This document shows, piece after piece, positions 39,693-49,753 of a DNA stretch of 64,000 bases. Both the position numbers and the translations under genes were made by a program. Source of the DNA: Pseudomonas sp. FEN (GTDB lineage Bacteria; Pseudomonadota; Gammaproteobacteria; Pseudomonadales; Pseudomonadaceae). Position 1 is the stretch's first letter. Each line of letters opens with the position of its first letter. Location: positions 940,001-1,004,000 of the forward strand of contig NZ_CAJFDC010000001.1 of the NCBI RefSeq assembly GCF_904067045.1, written 5' to 3'. A model generated the notes under the pieces. That model saw only the letters and a list, made by a program, of their open reading frames with translations. It was not told where the DNA came from and did no database searches.

Positions 39693-41459
39693 ATGCGCCG
39701 CCTGCTTTGCCTGATGCTCCTGCTGTTCATCTTGCCATCCGCCAGCGCCGGACTACTGGACGGCCGCCCCAACCCGACCCTGGGCGCCGCGAACAACAGC
39801 ACGGACTTCCTGCCAGTGCACGAAGCCTTCCAACTGAGCCTGGTCAGCAGCACTGCGCAAGCCATCACCCTGCGTTTCGTCCCCAGCCAAGGCTATTACC
39901 TGTACCGCCAGCGGTTCCAGTTCCGCAGCGAACCGGCCGACATCAAGCTGGGAGCGGCACAACTGCCCGCCGGCGAGTCGAAACACGACGAGTACTTCGG
40001 CGATGTCGAGGTCTACCACGGCATACTCGACGTCACACTGCCAAGGGACGCCAGCGACTCCCGCGCCTTCACCCTCGTCGTCACCTACCAGGGTTGCGCC
40101 GACAAGGGCCTGTGCTATCCACCGGAAACCGAACGCCTGAACATCGAAGGCGCAGGCACCGCGAACGCCTCCCCGGACACCTCGGCCAAAGCCGCCTGGC
40201 ACTGGAGCCAGTTGGCTCTGTTCTTCCTCGGCGGCCTGGCCCTGACCTTCACTCCCTGCGTGCTGCCAATGCTGCCGATCGTTTCCGGCTTTGTCCTGCA
40301 CGGGCGGGTCAGTGGCCTGCGCGGATTCAAACTGTCCCTGGCCTACGTACTGGCCATGGCTGCCTGCTTCGCCCTGCTCGGCGCGCTGATGGGCCTGTTC
40401 GGCGCACAACTGAATCTGCAGGCACGCCTGCAATCGCCCTGGGTACTGGTGCCCTTCGCCGGGTTCTTCGTGATCTTCGCCCTGGCCATGTTCGGCCTGT
40501 TCGAACTGCAACTGCCCCAGGCCCTCAGCAGCCGCCTGAATCGCCTGGCCGACGGGACCAGGGGCGGCTCGCTATGGGGAGCGGCAATGCTCGGGGTGGT
40601 CTCCAGCCTGCTGGTTTCGCCCTGTGTCTCGGCGCCCCTGGCCGGCGCCCTGCTGTACATCAGCGCCAGCGGCGATGCGCTGGGCGGCGCCCTGAAACTC
40701 TTCGCCCTGGGCCTGGGCATGGGCGCCCCGCTGTTGCTGATCGCCACTGGCGGCGCGGCCTGGCTACCGAGGAGCGGCCCCTGGCTGGTGACGGTCAAGA
40801 ACGCCATCGGCGTCCTGCTGCTGGGTGTGGCGCTGTTCATGCTCAGCCGGATATTGCCGGGCCAGATCACCTTGCTGCTGGTCGGCCTGCTGGCCGCGGG
40901 CGTGGCCTTGTTCCTCGGGGCCCTGGAGTTCGTCACGAAAACCGTCCGGCAACGCCTGGCCCAACTGCTCGGGCTGTTCCTGCTGGCATACGCGCTGAGC
41001 TGCTGGTACGGCGCCTTCAGCGGCCAGGCCGATCCGCTGAACCCCATCGGCCATGCCCAATCGCCCCAGGCCGGGACGAAGCCGCAGAGCGCCCGCTGGC
41101 AAACCATCAGCACCCCGGCCGAGCTCGATGCCGTCCTGGCCGAGGCCCGTGGCGCCGGGCAACCCCTGCTGCTGGACTGGTACGCCGACTGGTGCATCAG
41201 CTGCAAAGTCATCGAGCACGAAGTACTCAACGAAGCCAACGTCGTCGAAAAACTCAAGGGCTACCGATTGGTGCGCTTCGATATCACCGCCAGCAACACC
41301 GAACAGCGCGCGCTGCTCGACCGCTACAAGCTGTTCGGTCCACCCGCGCTGATGTTTTTTGCCCGAAACGGCGGCGAAGTAGCGGATCTACGGGTGATCG
41401 GCGAGATCAATGCGGTGGACTTCGCCGAACGTGTCGCGAAAGTGAATGACCAGATCTAA
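39693..41459 (+). CDS. dsbD: Protein-disulfide reductase (thiol:disulfide interchange protein)
   Basis: This 588-residue DsbD transfers electrons from cytosolic thioredoxin to periplasmic DsbC/DsbG. It has a signal peptide (residues 1-20), a periplasmic alpha domain with its redox pair in GCADKGLCYPPE, eight membrane helices with the core cysteines in FTPCVLPMLPI and SPCVSAPLAG, and a C-terminal thioredoxin domain with the CxxC WCISCK. The start MRRLLCLMLL gives a normal signal peptide; an earlier in-frame ATG at 39663 is possible. Synteny matches dipZ (PA4845). Confidence 0.94.
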   Translation: MRRLLCLMLLLFILPSASAGLLDGRPNPTLGAANNSTDFLPVHEAFQLSLVSSTAQAITLRFVPSQGYYLYRQRFQFRSEPADIKLGAAQLPAGESKHDEYFGDVEVYHGILDVTLPRDASDSRAFTLVVTYQGCADKGLCYPPETERLNIEGAGTANASPDTSAKAAWHWSQLALFFLGGLALTFTPCVLPMLPIVSGFVLHGRVSGLRGFKLSLAYVLAMAACFALLGALMGLFGAQLNLQARLQSPWVLVPFAGFFVIFALAMFGLFELQLPQALSSRLNRLADGTRGGSLWGAAMLGVVSSLLVSPCVSAPLAGALLYISASGDALGGALKLFALGLGMGAPLLLIATGGAAWLPRSGPWLVTVKNAIGVLLLGVALFMLSRILPGQITLLLVGLLAAGVALFLGALEFVTKTVRQRLAQLLGLFLLAYALSCWYGAFSGQADPLNPIGHAQSPQAGTKPQSARWQTISTPAELDAVLAEARGAGQPLLLDWYADWCISCKVIEHEVLNEANVVEKLKGYRLVRFDITASNTEQRALLDRYKLFGPPALMFFARNGGEVADLRVIGEINAVDFAERVAKVNDQI

Positions 41460-41590
41460 CAATTGAGTCATAAATTTCGCGCGAACATCGGACATCGTGC
41501 TGGCTATTGCAGGTAACTGGACAGTCGCCAAGGCTTTCCGGCATAGTCGGCGCGCATCGACAACTGCACGTGAATAACAAGGAACAACCG

Positions 41591-42046
41591 ATGGCGACGC
41601 TACTGGTTCTGCACGGACCCAACCTGAACCTGCTCGGCACCCGCGAACCGGGCGTCTACGGCGCGGTGACGCTGCTCGAGATCAACCAGGACCTGGAGCG
41701 CCGGGCCCGCGAGGCCGGGCACCATTTGCTGTACCTGCAAAGCAATGCCGAGTACGAACTGATCGAGCGGATCCATGCCGCCCGCGGTGAAGGCGTGGAT
41801 TTCATTCTGATCAATCCGGCGGCTTTTACGCACACAAGTGTCGCATTACGTGACGCGCTGCTGGCGGTGAGCATCCCATTCATCGAAGTGCATTTGTCGA
41901 ATGTGCACAAACGCGAACCTTTCCGCCATCACTCCTACTTTTCAGATGTCGCTGTGGGAGTGATCTGCGGCCTTGGCGCCAGCGGTTACCGACTGGCCCT
42001 GGAGGCCGCCCTGGAACAGCTTGAATCACAGGCTAAACACCCCTGA
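41591..42046 (+). CDS. aroQ: 3-dehydroquinate dehydratase, type II
   Basis: This 151-residue dodecameric enzyme dehydrates 3-dehydroquinate to 3-dehydroshikimate in aromatic amino acid synthesis. The catalytic Tyr is in [17 protein letters not shown], the Asn in [13 protein letters not shown] and the His in [19 protein letters not shown]. The ATG at MATLLVLHG was chosen as the family start. It leads the aroQ-accB-accC operon, with 24 bases to accB. Confidence 0.96.
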   Translation: MATLLVLHGPNLNLLGTREPGVYGAVTLLEINQDLERRAREAGHHLLYLQSNAEYELIERIHAARGEGVDFILINPAAFTHTSVALRDALLAVSIPFIEVHLSNVHKREPFRHHSYFSDVAVGVICGLGASGYRLALEAALEQLESQAKHP

Positions 42047-42070
42047 CCGACCCTTGGGAGTTGACGATTA

Positions 42071-42529
42071 ATGGATATCCGTAAAGTTAAGAAACTGATC
42101 GAATTGCTGGAAGAATCCGGTATCGACGAGCTTGAGATCAAGGAAGGCGAAGAGTCCGTACGCATCAGCCGCCACAGCAAGACCCCGGCGCAGCAGTACT
42201 ATGCTCCGGCACCAATGCCCGCGCCGGTCGCCGCCGCTCCGGCCGCGGCACCCGTGGCAGCGGCTCCGGTCGCTGCGGCCGCCCCGGCACTGAACGGCAC
42301 CGTAGCGCGCTCGCCGATGGTCGGTACCTTCTACCGCAAGGCCTCGCCTGCTTCCCCGTCTTTCGTCGAAGTTGGCCAGAGCGTGAAGAAAGGCGACATC
42401 CTGTGCATCGTCGAAGCCATGAAGATGATGAACCACATCGAAGCTGAAACCAGCGGTGTGATCGAGTCCATCCTCGTCGAAGACGGCCAGCCGGTTGAGT
42501 ACGACCAACCGCTGTTCACCATCGTTTGA
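42071..42529 (+). CDS. accB: Biotin carboxyl carrier protein of acetyl-CoA carboxylase
   Basis: This 152-residue carrier has the biotinyl lysine in EAMKMMN at about residue 118. A Pro/Ala-rich flexible linker (about residues 44-72) joins an N-terminal helical region to the biotinyl domain. It shuttles CO2 from AccC to the AccAD transferase for malonyl-CoA synthesis. accC follows 17 bases after its stop codon. Confidence 0.96.
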   Translation: MDIRKVKKLIELLEESGIDELEIKEGEESVRISRHSKTPAQQYYAPAPMPAPVAAAPAAAPVAAAPVAAAAPALNGTVARSPMVGTFYRKASPASPSFVEVGQSVKKGDILCIVEAMKMMNHIEAETSGVIESILVEDGQPVEYDQPLFTIV

Positions 42530-42546
42530 AGCGCGGAGAGCCAACG

Positions 42547-43905
42547 ATGTCGAAACCAGCGAAGTTGGAAAAAGTCCTGATTGCCAACCGCGGTGAAATT
42601 GCGCTGCGGATCCTGCGCGCCTGCAAGGAACTGGGGATCAAGACCGTCGCCGTCTACTCCAAGGCCGACAAGGAGCTGATGCACCTGGGCCTGGCGGACG
42701 AATCCGTGTGCATCGGCCCGGCGCCTGCCGCCCAGTCCTACCTGCACATCCCGGCCATCATCGCGGCGGCGGAAGTGACCGGCGCCACGGCGATCCACCC
42801 GGGCTACGGTTTCCTCGCGGAAAACGCCGACTTCGCCGAACAGGTCGAGAAATCCGGTTTTGCCTTCATCGGCCCGCAAGCCGACACCATTCGCCTGATG
42901 GGCGACAAGGTTTCGGCCAAGGACGCCATGATCAAGGCCGGCGTACCGACCGTTCCCGGTTCCGACGGCCCGCTGCCCGAAGACGAGGAAGAAGCCCTGC
43001 GCATCGGCCGTGAAGTCGGCTATCCGGTGATCATCAAGGCCGCCGGTGGCGGTGGTGGTCGCGGCATGCGCGTGGTGCACAAGGAAGAAGACCTGATCTC
43101 CTCGGCCAAGCTGACCCGCACCGAAGCTGGCGCGGCGTTCGGCAACCCGATGGTGTACCTGGAAAAATTCCTCACCAACCCGCGCCACGTGGAAGTCCAG
43201 GTGCTGTCCGACGGCCAGGGCCACGCCATTCACCTCGGTGACCGCGACTGCTCGCTGCAACGCCGCCACCAGAAGGTCCTGGAAGAAGCGCCGGCCCCGG
43301 GTATCGACGAGAAAGCCCGCCAGGAAGTCTTCGCCCGCTGCGTCAAGGCGTGCATCGACATCAACTACCGTGGCGCCGGCACCTTCGAGTTCCTCTACGA
43401 GAACGGCAATTTCTACTTCATCGAGATGAACACTCGCGTGCAGGTGGAACACCCGGTATCGGAAATGGTCACCGGCATCGACATCGTCAAGGAGATGCTC
43501 AGCATCGCCGCGGGCAACAAGTTGTCCTACACCCAGGAAGACGTGGTGATCCGCGGTCACGCCCTGGAGTGCCGGATCAACGCCGAGGACCCGAAGAAAT
43601 TCATCCCGAGCCCTGGCACCGTCAAGCATTTCCACGCACCGGGCGGCAACGGCGTTCGCGTCGATTCGCACCTGTACAGTGGTTATGCGGTACCGCCGAA
43701 CTATGACTCGTTGATCGGCAAGCTGATCACCTACGGCAAGGACCGTGACGAAGCCCTGGCGCGCATGCGCAACGCCCTGGACGAAATCGTGGTGGACGGG
43801 ATCAAGACCAATATCCCGCTGCACCGCGATCTGGTTCGCGACGAAGGCTTCTGCAAGGGTGGCGTGAACATCCACTACCTGGAACACAAGCTCGCCAACC
43901 AGTGA
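42547..43905 (+). CDS. accC: Biotin carboxylase subunit of acetyl-CoA carboxylase
   Basis: This 452-residue ATP-grasp enzyme carboxylates biotin on AccB with ATP and bicarbonate. It shows the pre-ATP-grasp motif [16 protein letters not shown], the Gly-rich loop [13 protein letters not shown], the catalytic [15 protein letters not shown] and the GYGFLAEN motif. I chose [10 protein letters not shown] with GGAGAG upstream. A terminator follows. Confidence 0.97.
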   Translation: MSKPAKLEKVLIANRGEIALRILRACKELGIKTVAVYSKADKELMHLGLADESVCIGPAPAAQSYLHIPAIIAAAEVTGATAIHPGYGFLAENADFAEQVEKSGFAFIGPQADTIRLMGDKVSAKDAMIKAGVPTVPGSDGPLPEDEEEALRIGREVGYPVIIKAAGGGGGRGMRVVHKEEDLISSAKLTRTEAGAAFGNPMVYLEKFLTNPRHVEVQVLSDGQGHAIHLGDRDCSLQRRHQKVLEEAPAPGIDEKARQEVFARCVKACIDINYRGAGTFEFLYENGNFYFIEMNTRVQVEHPVSEMVTGIDIVKEMLSIAAGNKLSYTQEDVVIRGHALECRINAEDPKKFIPSPGTVKHFHAPGGNGVRVDSHLYSGYAVPPNYDSLIGKLITYGKDRDEALARMRNALDEIVVDGIKTNIPLHRDLVRDEGFCKGGVNIHYLEHKLANQ

Positions 43906-43921
43906 GTGCGTGATCCGACCG

Positions 43922-43954
43922 ACAAGGCCGCTTAATTGCGGCCTTGTTGTTTTT
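43922..43954 (+). terminator. Intrinsic terminator of the aroQ-accBC operon
   Basis: The stem ACAAGGCCGC / GCGGCCTTGT with loop TTAATT is followed by TGTTTTT. Confidence 0.92.
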
Positions 43955-43960
43955 GCTCCT

Positions 43961-44040
43961 TTTGTGGGAGCAGAGCTTGCTCGCGAAGAGGGCCTCAAGA
44001 TCGCCAAAAGCTTCGTGGGCAAGCTCCGCTCCCAGCAAGC
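43961..44040. repeat. REP doublet
   Basis: The arms 43965-43988 (TGGGAGCAGAGCTTGCTCGC...) and 44011-44034 are imperfect reverse complements around a 22-base spacer. It lies between the accC terminator and prmA. Confidence 0.85.
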
Positions 44041-44173
44041 CACGCGCCTACGGGGGATTGCGCCAGACTCAGGTTCGCTTTTTTGAATACCGTCCGGGGC
44101 GCAGCTCAAGTAGACTTGCGCGTTTCTCGCAGCCCCAGCGGTTGCACACTCCATTTTTGCAAAGGTGCCCGCC

Positions 44174-45052
44174 ATGCCTTGGCTGCAAGTACGCCTGGCC
44201 ATCAGCCCGGAACAAGCCGAAACCTACGAAGACGCCTTCCTCGAAGTCGGCGCCGTTTCGGTCACCTTCATGGACGCCGAAGATCAACCGATCTTCGAAC
44301 CGGAACTCAATACCACCCCGCTGTGGTCCCACACCCACCTGCTGGCCCTGTTCGAAGGCGGCACCGAAGCGAACAGCGTGCTCGCGCACCTGGAATTGCT
44401 GACCGGCGCGCCCCTGCCCGAGCACCACAGCGAAGTGATCGAGGACCAGGACTGGGAACGCAGTTGGATGGACAACTTCGAACCGATGCGCTTCGGTCGA
44501 CGCCTGTGGATCGTCCCGAGCTGGCATGCCGCGCCGGAGCCCGAGGCGGTCAACCTGCTGCTCGACCCGGGCCTGGCCTTCGGCACCGGCACCCACCCGA
44601 CCACCGCGCTGTGCCTGGAATGGCTCGACGGCCAGGACCTCAAGGACTGCAGCGTACTGGACTTCGGCTGCGGTTCGGGGATCCTGGCGATCGCCGCCCT
44701 GCTGCTGGGCGCCAAGGAAGCGCTCGGAACCGATATCGATGTCCAGGCCCTGGAAGCCTCTCGCGACAACGCCGGGCGCAACCAGATCGCCGAGGCGCTG
44801 TTCCCCCTGTACCTGCCACAAGACCTGCCCCAGGTCCAGGCCGACGTACTGGTGGCCAATATCCTCGCCGGCCCGCTGGTATCCCTGGCCCCGCAGTTGT
44901 CGACCCTGGTCAAGCCCGGTGGGCGTCTGGCGCTCTCGGGGATTCTTGCCGAACAAGGCGCGGAAGTCGCCGCCGCTTATGCCCAGGACTTCGACCTTGA
45001 CCCAATTGCCGATCGCGATGGCTGGGTGCGCATCAGTGGTCGTCGGCGCTAG
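44174..45052 (+). CDS. prmA: Ribosomal protein L11 methyltransferase
   Basis: This 292-residue SAM methyltransferase trimethylates ribosomal protein L11. Motifs are the N-terminal [10 protein letters not shown] substrate domain, [17 protein letters not shown], the SAM loop [16 protein letters not shown] and [18 protein letters not shown]. The start MPWLQV follows AAAGGTG. It precedes the DUF3426 gene by 30 bases, as in the PAO1 order. Confidence 0.94.
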   Translation: MPWLQVRLAISPEQAETYEDAFLEVGAVSVTFMDAEDQPIFEPELNTTPLWSHTHLLALFEGGTEANSVLAHLELLTGAPLPEHHSEVIEDQDWERSWMDNFEPMRFGRRLWIVPSWHAAPEPEAVNLLLDPGLAFGTGTHPTTALCLEWLDGQDLKDCSVLDFGCGSGILAIAALLLGAKEALGTDIDVQALEASRDNAGRNQIAEALFPLYLPQDLPQVQADVLVANILAGPLVSLAPQLSTLVKPGGRLALSGILAEQGAEVAAAYAQDFDLDPIADRDGWVRISGRRR

Positions 45053-45082
45053 AATGGGCGCCTGCATGAACCGGATCGCCGC

Positions 45083-46369
45083 ATGACCGACAGCTTCGTC
45101 ACCCAGTGCCCGCATTGCCAAACCAGTTTCCGCGTCAGCCACGCTCAATTGAGCGTGGCCCGTGGGGTGGTTCGTTGCGGCTCCTGCCTGCAGGTGTTCA
45201 ACGCTGCGCGACAACTGCTCGAACAACGCGCGGCCAAGGAAGCGGCGAGCGCCGTCGTCGTGCCGAAACCGGCACCGCCGCCGCCAGAGCCAGAGCCAGA
45301 GCCAGAGCCGCCAGAACCACCACGAGCCATCAGCCAGAAGCAATGGACGGCCGCAGAGCTGGATCTGGACGACCTCGACCTGGACGAAGAGCTGGCGCGC
45401 CTGGAACAGCGGGAAATCCAGCCGGCCAAGGCATTCGGCCAGGACCGCGGTGGCAAGGGCGAGTCGCTCAGCGCCCGCCGCGACGGCCCGGACACTGAAG
45501 AAGAGCCATGGCCCGACAGCCTGTTCAGCGAGCCGCCGAACCAACCCCTCGAAGCCGACCCTGTCGATAATGGCGAAATGCCTTCAGCCAAGGCCGCGGC
45601 AAAGCAGGCTGAAGCGCCCAAGTCGGCACGTACCGAGCCTTCGTTGTCCTTCGACCTCGCCGATCTGGACGACGAGCCGCCCGTCCCCCGCCTGCAGCTC
45701 GAACACGACGAACTGGAAGACGAGGTGTTCCATGCGACCCCGGCGACCGAACACGCAGTCGAGCCCGTCCTCGAGAATGAGCGCAAGAACTCCCGGCGCG
45801 AGCGCAACGAGCCCGGCCTGCACGACGATGTGCTGCTGGACCTGGTCGATGACCCGATCCAGCTCGACTGGCAACGCCGCCGCTCCCCCTGGGGCCGTCG
45901 CCTGCTCTGGTTGCTGCTGGTATTGCTGGCCGCCGGCGCCCTGCTCGGTCAATACGTCGGCTATCACTTCGACGAACTGGCGCGCCAGGATCAGTACCGC
46001 CCCTGGTTCCAGCAGTTGTGCCCGGAAATTGGCTGCAAGGTACCGTCAAAAGTCGATATTGCCCGGATCAAGAGCAGCAACCTGGTGGTCCGCAGCCACC
46101 CGGACTTCGCCGGTGCCCTGGTGGTGGACGCGATCATCTACAACCGCGCGCCGTTCTCCCAGCCCTTTCCGTTGCTGGAGCTGCGCTTCGCCGACCTCAA
46201 TGGTCATCTGATCGCCAGTCGCCGCTTCAAGCCGGCCGAGTACCTGAGCGGCGACCTGGCCGGCCAGGCTGAAATGCCCCCCCAGACGCCGATCCACATT
46301 GCCCTGGATATCCTCGACCCGGGCGCCAAGGCCGTGAACTACAGCCTCAGCTTCCACTCGCCCGAGTAA
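45083..46369 (+). CDS. DUF3426 protein with N-terminal zinc ribbon
   Basis: This 428-residue protein begins with an MJ0042-type zinc ribbon (CPHCQTSF at residues 9-16, CGSCLQVF at 32-39), then a long acidic and Pro/Glu-rich region, one membrane helix (about residues 274-295, LLWLLLVLLAAGALLGQYVG) and a C-terminal DUF3426 domain outside. The cytoplasmic ribbon and periplasmic domain suggest an envelope protein; function is unknown. It lies between prmA and dusB. Confidence 0.9.
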   Translation: MTDSFVTQCPHCQTSFRVSHAQLSVARGVVRCGSCLQVFNAARQLLEQRAAKEAASAVVVPKPAPPPPEPEPEPEPPEPPRAISQKQWTAAELDLDDLDLDEELARLEQREIQPAKAFGQDRGGKGESLSARRDGPDTEEEPWPDSLFSEPPNQPLEADPVDNGEMPSAKAAAKQAEAPKSARTEPSLSFDLADLDDEPPVPRLQLEHDELEDEVFHATPATEHAVEPVLENERKNSRRERNEPGLHDDVLLDLVDDPIQLDWQRRRSPWGRRLLWLLLVLLAAGALLGQYVGYHFDELARQDQYRPWFQQLCPEIGCKVPSKVDIARIKSSNLVVRSHPDFAGALVVDAIIYNRAPFSQPFPLLELRFADLNGHLIASRRFKPAEYLSGDLAGQAEMPPQTPIHIALDILDPGAKAVNYSLSFHSPE

Positions 46370-46546
46370 CCTGGCGCTCATCATCGGCTGGACGGCAGTT
46401 TTCTGGCGACAACCAAACCGCCAGCGATAACCAGATAACTGCTCAGATTTTATCCAATTTTGCCTTTATCCAGTCATCGAGAGCGGGTATCATGCCAACC
46501 CTTTTTCGAACTCTCTTGATCCGGCCCCCCACAACAGGGAAGTCCT

Positions 46547-47560
46547 ATGTCGGCGGTACGCATCGGCCCGTATACATTGCAGAACGGCTTGATTCTCGCC
46601 CCCATGGCGGGCGTCACCGACCAGCCCTTTCGTCAGTTGTGCCGACGCTTGGGCGCGGGTCTTGTAGTCTCGGAAATGGTCACCAGCGACATGAGCTTGT
46701 GGAACAGTCGCAAATCGCGTCTGCGCATGATCCACGAAGGCGATCCCGAGCCCCGCTCGGTACAGATCGCCGGCGGCGACGCACAGATGCTGGCGGATGC
46801 GGCCCGGGCCAATGTCGAGCTGGGTGCACAGATTATCGATATCAACATGGGCTGCCCGGCGAAGAAGGTCTGCAACAAGGCCGCCGGCTCCGCGTTACTG
46901 AAAGACGAAGCACTGGTGAGCGAGATCCTGCACGCTGTCGTGGCGGCGGTTGAGGTCCCGGTCACCCTGAAGATCCGCACCGGCTGGGACCGGGCGAACA
47001 AGAACGGCCTGACGGTGGCGAAAATAGCCGAACAGGCGGGAATCACTGCATTGGCGGTGCACGGGCGTACCCGCGCCGACCTGTATACCGGTGAAGCCGA
47101 GTACGACACCATTGCCGCGATCAAGCAGGCGGTGTCGATCCCGGTCTTCGCCAACGGCGACATCGATTCGGCCGAGAAAGCCCGGTACGTGCTGCGCGCA
47201 ACCGGCGCCGATGGCCTGTTGATCGGCCGGGCCGCCCAGGGGCGACCATGGATTTTTCGTGAAATCGAGCATTTTCTGCGTACCGGCGAAACCCTCCCGG
47301 CACCGGAGCTGTTCGAGGTGGAACGTATTCTGCTAGAGCATCTGGCTGCGTTGCATGCCTTCTATGGGGAGGTGATGGGTGTGCGTATCGCCCGCAAGCA
47401 CGTCGGCTGGTATCTCGCAACCTTGCCGGGCGCCAAGGAGTTTCGCGCCCACTTCAATCGTGTGGAAGATACGGAAGCACAATGCGCCAACGTTCGTGAG
47501 TTCTTTGCCGAGCGTTACAAGAGCCTGGTGACAGGGGAAGGAAGAGGGGTGGCCGCATGA
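46547..47560 (+). CDS. dusB: tRNA-dihydrouridine synthase B
   Basis: This 337-residue flavoenzyme reduces uridine to dihydrouridine in the tRNA D-loop. Signatures are [20 protein letters not shown], the catalytic Cys in [33 protein letters not shown] and [16 protein letters not shown]. Its stop codon overlaps the fis start in ATGA, the classic dusB-fis arrangement. Confidence 0.96.
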   Translation: MSAVRIGPYTLQNGLILAPMAGVTDQPFRQLCRRLGAGLVVSEMVTSDMSLWNSRKSRLRMIHEGDPEPRSVQIAGGDAQMLADAARANVELGAQIIDINMGCPAKKVCNKAAGSALLKDEALVSEILHAVVAAVEVPVTLKIRTGWDRANKNGLTVAKIAEQAGITALAVHGRTRADLYTGEAEYDTIAAIKQAVSIPVFANGDIDSAEKARYVLRATGADGLLIGRAAQGRPWIFREIEHFLRTGETLPAPELFEVERILLEHLAALHAFYGEVMGVRIARKHVGWYLATLPGAKEFRAHFNRVEDTEAQCANVREFFAERYKSLVTGEGRGVAA

Positions 47561-47877
47561 CGATGATGACCGAGACTTTAGTGAGTGGAACAACGCCCGT
47601 GAGCGACAACGTCAATTTGAAACAGCACCTCAACACCCCGAGCGAAGAAGGCCAGACCCTTCGCGGGAGTGTCGAGAAGGCGCTGCACAATTATTTCGCC
47701 CACCTTGAGGGCGCGGCCGTCACGGACGTGTACAACCTGGTGCTCTCGGAAGTCGAGGCGCCCTTGCTTGAAAGCGTGATGAACTACGTCAAGGGCAACC
47801 AGACCAAGGCCAGCGAGCTGCTCGGGCTGAACCGCGGCACCTTGCGCAAGAAACTCAAGCAATACGACTTGCTGTAA
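47557..47877 (+). CDS. fis: DNA-binding protein Fis
   Basis: This 106-residue nucleoid protein bends DNA and regulates rRNA and virulence genes. It has the HTH at the C-terminus ([20 protein letters not shown], the most conserved part) and the flexible N-terminal arm. Length matches P. aeruginosa Fis. The ATG overlaps the dusB stop, giving translational coupling. A terminator follows 18 bases after the stop. Confidence 0.96.
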   Translation: MTMMTETLVSGTTPVSDNVNLKQHLNTPSEEGQTLRGSVEKALHNYFAHLEGAAVTDVYNLVLSEVEAPLLESVMNYVKGNQTKASELLGLNRGTLRKKLKQYDLL

Positions 47878-47894
47878 GCATTCAATCAAACCAG

Positions 47895-47927
47895 AAAGGC
47901 GCCCGCGTAGAACCGGTCGCCTTTTTT
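47895..47927 (+). terminator. Intrinsic terminator after fis
   Basis: The stem AAAGGCG / CGCCTTT with a 16-base loop is followed by TTT, ending the dusB-fis unit before purH. Confidence 0.85.
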
Positions 47928-47958
47928 GCTGACTCCTTTGCTTTTGATGGAAATTGAG

Positions 47959-49566
47959 ATGACCGACCAGACTACCCGCCTGCCGATTCGCCGTGCCTTG
48001 ATCAGTGTTTCCGACAAGACCGGGATCCTCGAATTCGCCAAGGAGCTGCAAGCCCTCGGCGTGGAGATCCTCTCCACCGGCGGGACCTTCAAGCTGCTGC
48101 GGGACAACGCCGTGGCCGCGGTGGAAGTCGCTGATTACACCGGTTTCCCGGAAATGATGGACGGCCGGGTCAAGACCCTGCACCCGAAAATCCACGGTGG
48201 CATCCTCGGTCGTCGCGGCATTGACGACGCCATCATGAACGAGCACGGCATCAAGCCGATCGACCTGGTGGTGGTCAACCTCTACCCGTTCGAAGCCACC
48301 ATCTCCAAACCCGGCTGCGACCTGCCGACCGCCATCGAGAACATCGATATCGGCGGCCCGACCATGGTCCGCTCGGCGGCCAAGAATCACAAGGACGTGG
48401 CCATCGTGGTCAACGCCAGCGACTACGGCCAGGTCCTGGAAAGCCTCAAGGCCGGTGGCCTGACCTACGCCCAGCGCTTCGACCTGATGCTCAAGGCCTT
48501 CGAACACACCGCCGCCTACGACGGCATGATCGCCAACTACATGGGCACCGTGAACCAGGCGGCCGAAACCCTGTCGACTTCCGGCCGCAGCGAATTCCCG
48601 CGGACCTTCAACAGCCAGTTCATCAAGGCCCAGGAAATGCGCTACGGCGAGAACCCGCACCAGAGCGCGGCGTTCTACGTGGAAGCCAAGCCCGCCGAAG
48701 TCGGCATCGCCACCGCCACCCAGTTGCAAGGCAAGGAACTCTCCTATAACAACGTGGCCGATACCGACGCCGCGCTGGAATGCGTGAAGAGCTTCGTCAA
48801 GCCGGCCTGCGTGATCGTCAAGCATGCCAACCCGTGCGGCGTGGCGGTCAGCCCGGACGCCGAGGGCGGCATCCGCCAGGCCTACGAACTGGCCTATGCC
48901 ACCGATAGCGAATCGGCCTTCGGCGGCATCATCGCCTTCAACCGCGAACTGGATGCCGAAACCGCCAAGGCCATCGTCGAGCGTCAGTTCGTCGAGGTGA
49001 TCATCGCCCCAGCCGTGAGCGCCGAGGCCCGCGCCATCGTCGCCGCCAAGGCCAATGTGCGCCTGCTGGTCTGCGGTCAGTGGGACGCCAACCGCGCCCC
49101 GGCCTGGGACTACAAGCGCGTCAACGGCGGCCTGCTGGTGCAGAGCCGCGATATCGGCATGATCAGCGCCGACGACCTGAAGGTCGTGACCCAACGCGCC
49201 CCGACCGAGCAGGAAATCCACGACCTGATCTTCGCCTGGAAAGTCGCCAAGTACGTCAAGTCCAACGCCATCGTCTACGCCAAGAACCGCCAGACCATCG
49301 GTGTCGGCGCCGGCCAGATGAGCCGCGTCAACTCGGCGCGTATTGCTGCAATCAAGGCCGAGCATGCTGGCCTGCAGGTGCAGGGCGCGGTCATGGCCTC
49401 GGACGCGTTCTTCCCGTTCCGCGACGGCATCGACAATGCGGCCAAGGTCGGGATCACCGCGGTGATCCAGCCAGGCGGCTCGATGCGTGACAATGAAGTG
49501 ATTGCTGCCGCCGACGAAGCCGGTATCGCCATGGTCTTCACCGGCATGCGCCACTTCCGTCACTAA
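47959..49566 (+). CDS. purH: Bifunctional AICAR transformylase / IMP cyclohydrolase
   Basis: This 535-residue enzyme does the last two steps of IMP synthesis, formylating AICAR with 10-formyl-THF and closing the ring. The N-terminal MGS-like cyclohydrolase domain (about residues 1-190) has [13 protein letters not shown] and [11 protein letters not shown]; the C-terminal transformylase has [14 protein letters not shown] and [14 protein letters not shown] chose [10 protein letters not shown]; this gives the length of the P. aeruginosa protein. An in-frame ATG 4 codons earlier is possible. purD follows 187 bases on. Confidence 0.95.
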   Translation: MTDQTTRLPIRRALISVSDKTGILEFAKELQALGVEILSTGGTFKLLRDNAVAAVEVADYTGFPEMMDGRVKTLHPKIHGGILGRRGIDDAIMNEHGIKPIDLVVVNLYPFEATISKPGCDLPTAIENIDIGGPTMVRSAAKNHKDVAIVVNASDYGQVLESLKAGGLTYAQRFDLMLKAFEHTAAYDGMIANYMGTVNQAAETLSTSGRSEFPRTFNSQFIKAQEMRYGENPHQSAAFYVEAKPAEVGIATATQLQGKELSYNNVADTDAALECVKSFVKPACVIVKHANPCGVAVSPDAEGGIRQAYELAYATDSESAFGGIIAFNRELDAETAKAIVERQFVEVIIAPAVSAEARAIVAAKANVRLLVCGQWDANRAPAWDYKRVNGGLLVQSRDIGMISADDLKVVTQRAPTEQEIHDLIFAWKVAKYVKSNAIVYAKNRQTIGVGAGQMSRVNSARIAAIKAEHAGLQVQGAVMASDAFFPFRDGIDNAAKVGITAVIQPGGSMRDNEVIAAADEAGIAMVFTGMRHFRH

Positions 49567-49605
49567 TACGACGACGGCCGCACTGCAGCCGGCATCTGCT
49601 GCGTT

Positions 49606-49665
49606 GGAGCCGACCTCGATGATGCTCATTGCCAAAAGGCAACTCCGCTCATCGAGGTCGACTCC
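49606..49665. repeat. Long hairpin between purH and purD
   Basis: GGAG and CGACCTCGATGA (49606-49622) pair with TCATCGAGGTCG and CTCC (49649-49665), with a small inner stem GCC-AAAA-GGC. There is no T-tract. It may be an mRNA structure or a repeat of the type found in multiple genome sites. Confidence 0.75.
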
Positions 49666-49753
49666 GCCTTGCATCTACCGGCTTCATTGCGAGCTCCTAC
49701 AGCGTCAAGCGCTTTAGGTTTCAATAGAATTCAGCGTCATCGAGGTTTTTGAA

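Noticed and set aside
47578..49674. 698-codon open frame on the minus strand across fis and purH
   Set aside because: Same antisense effect; it covers two well-established plus-strand genes.
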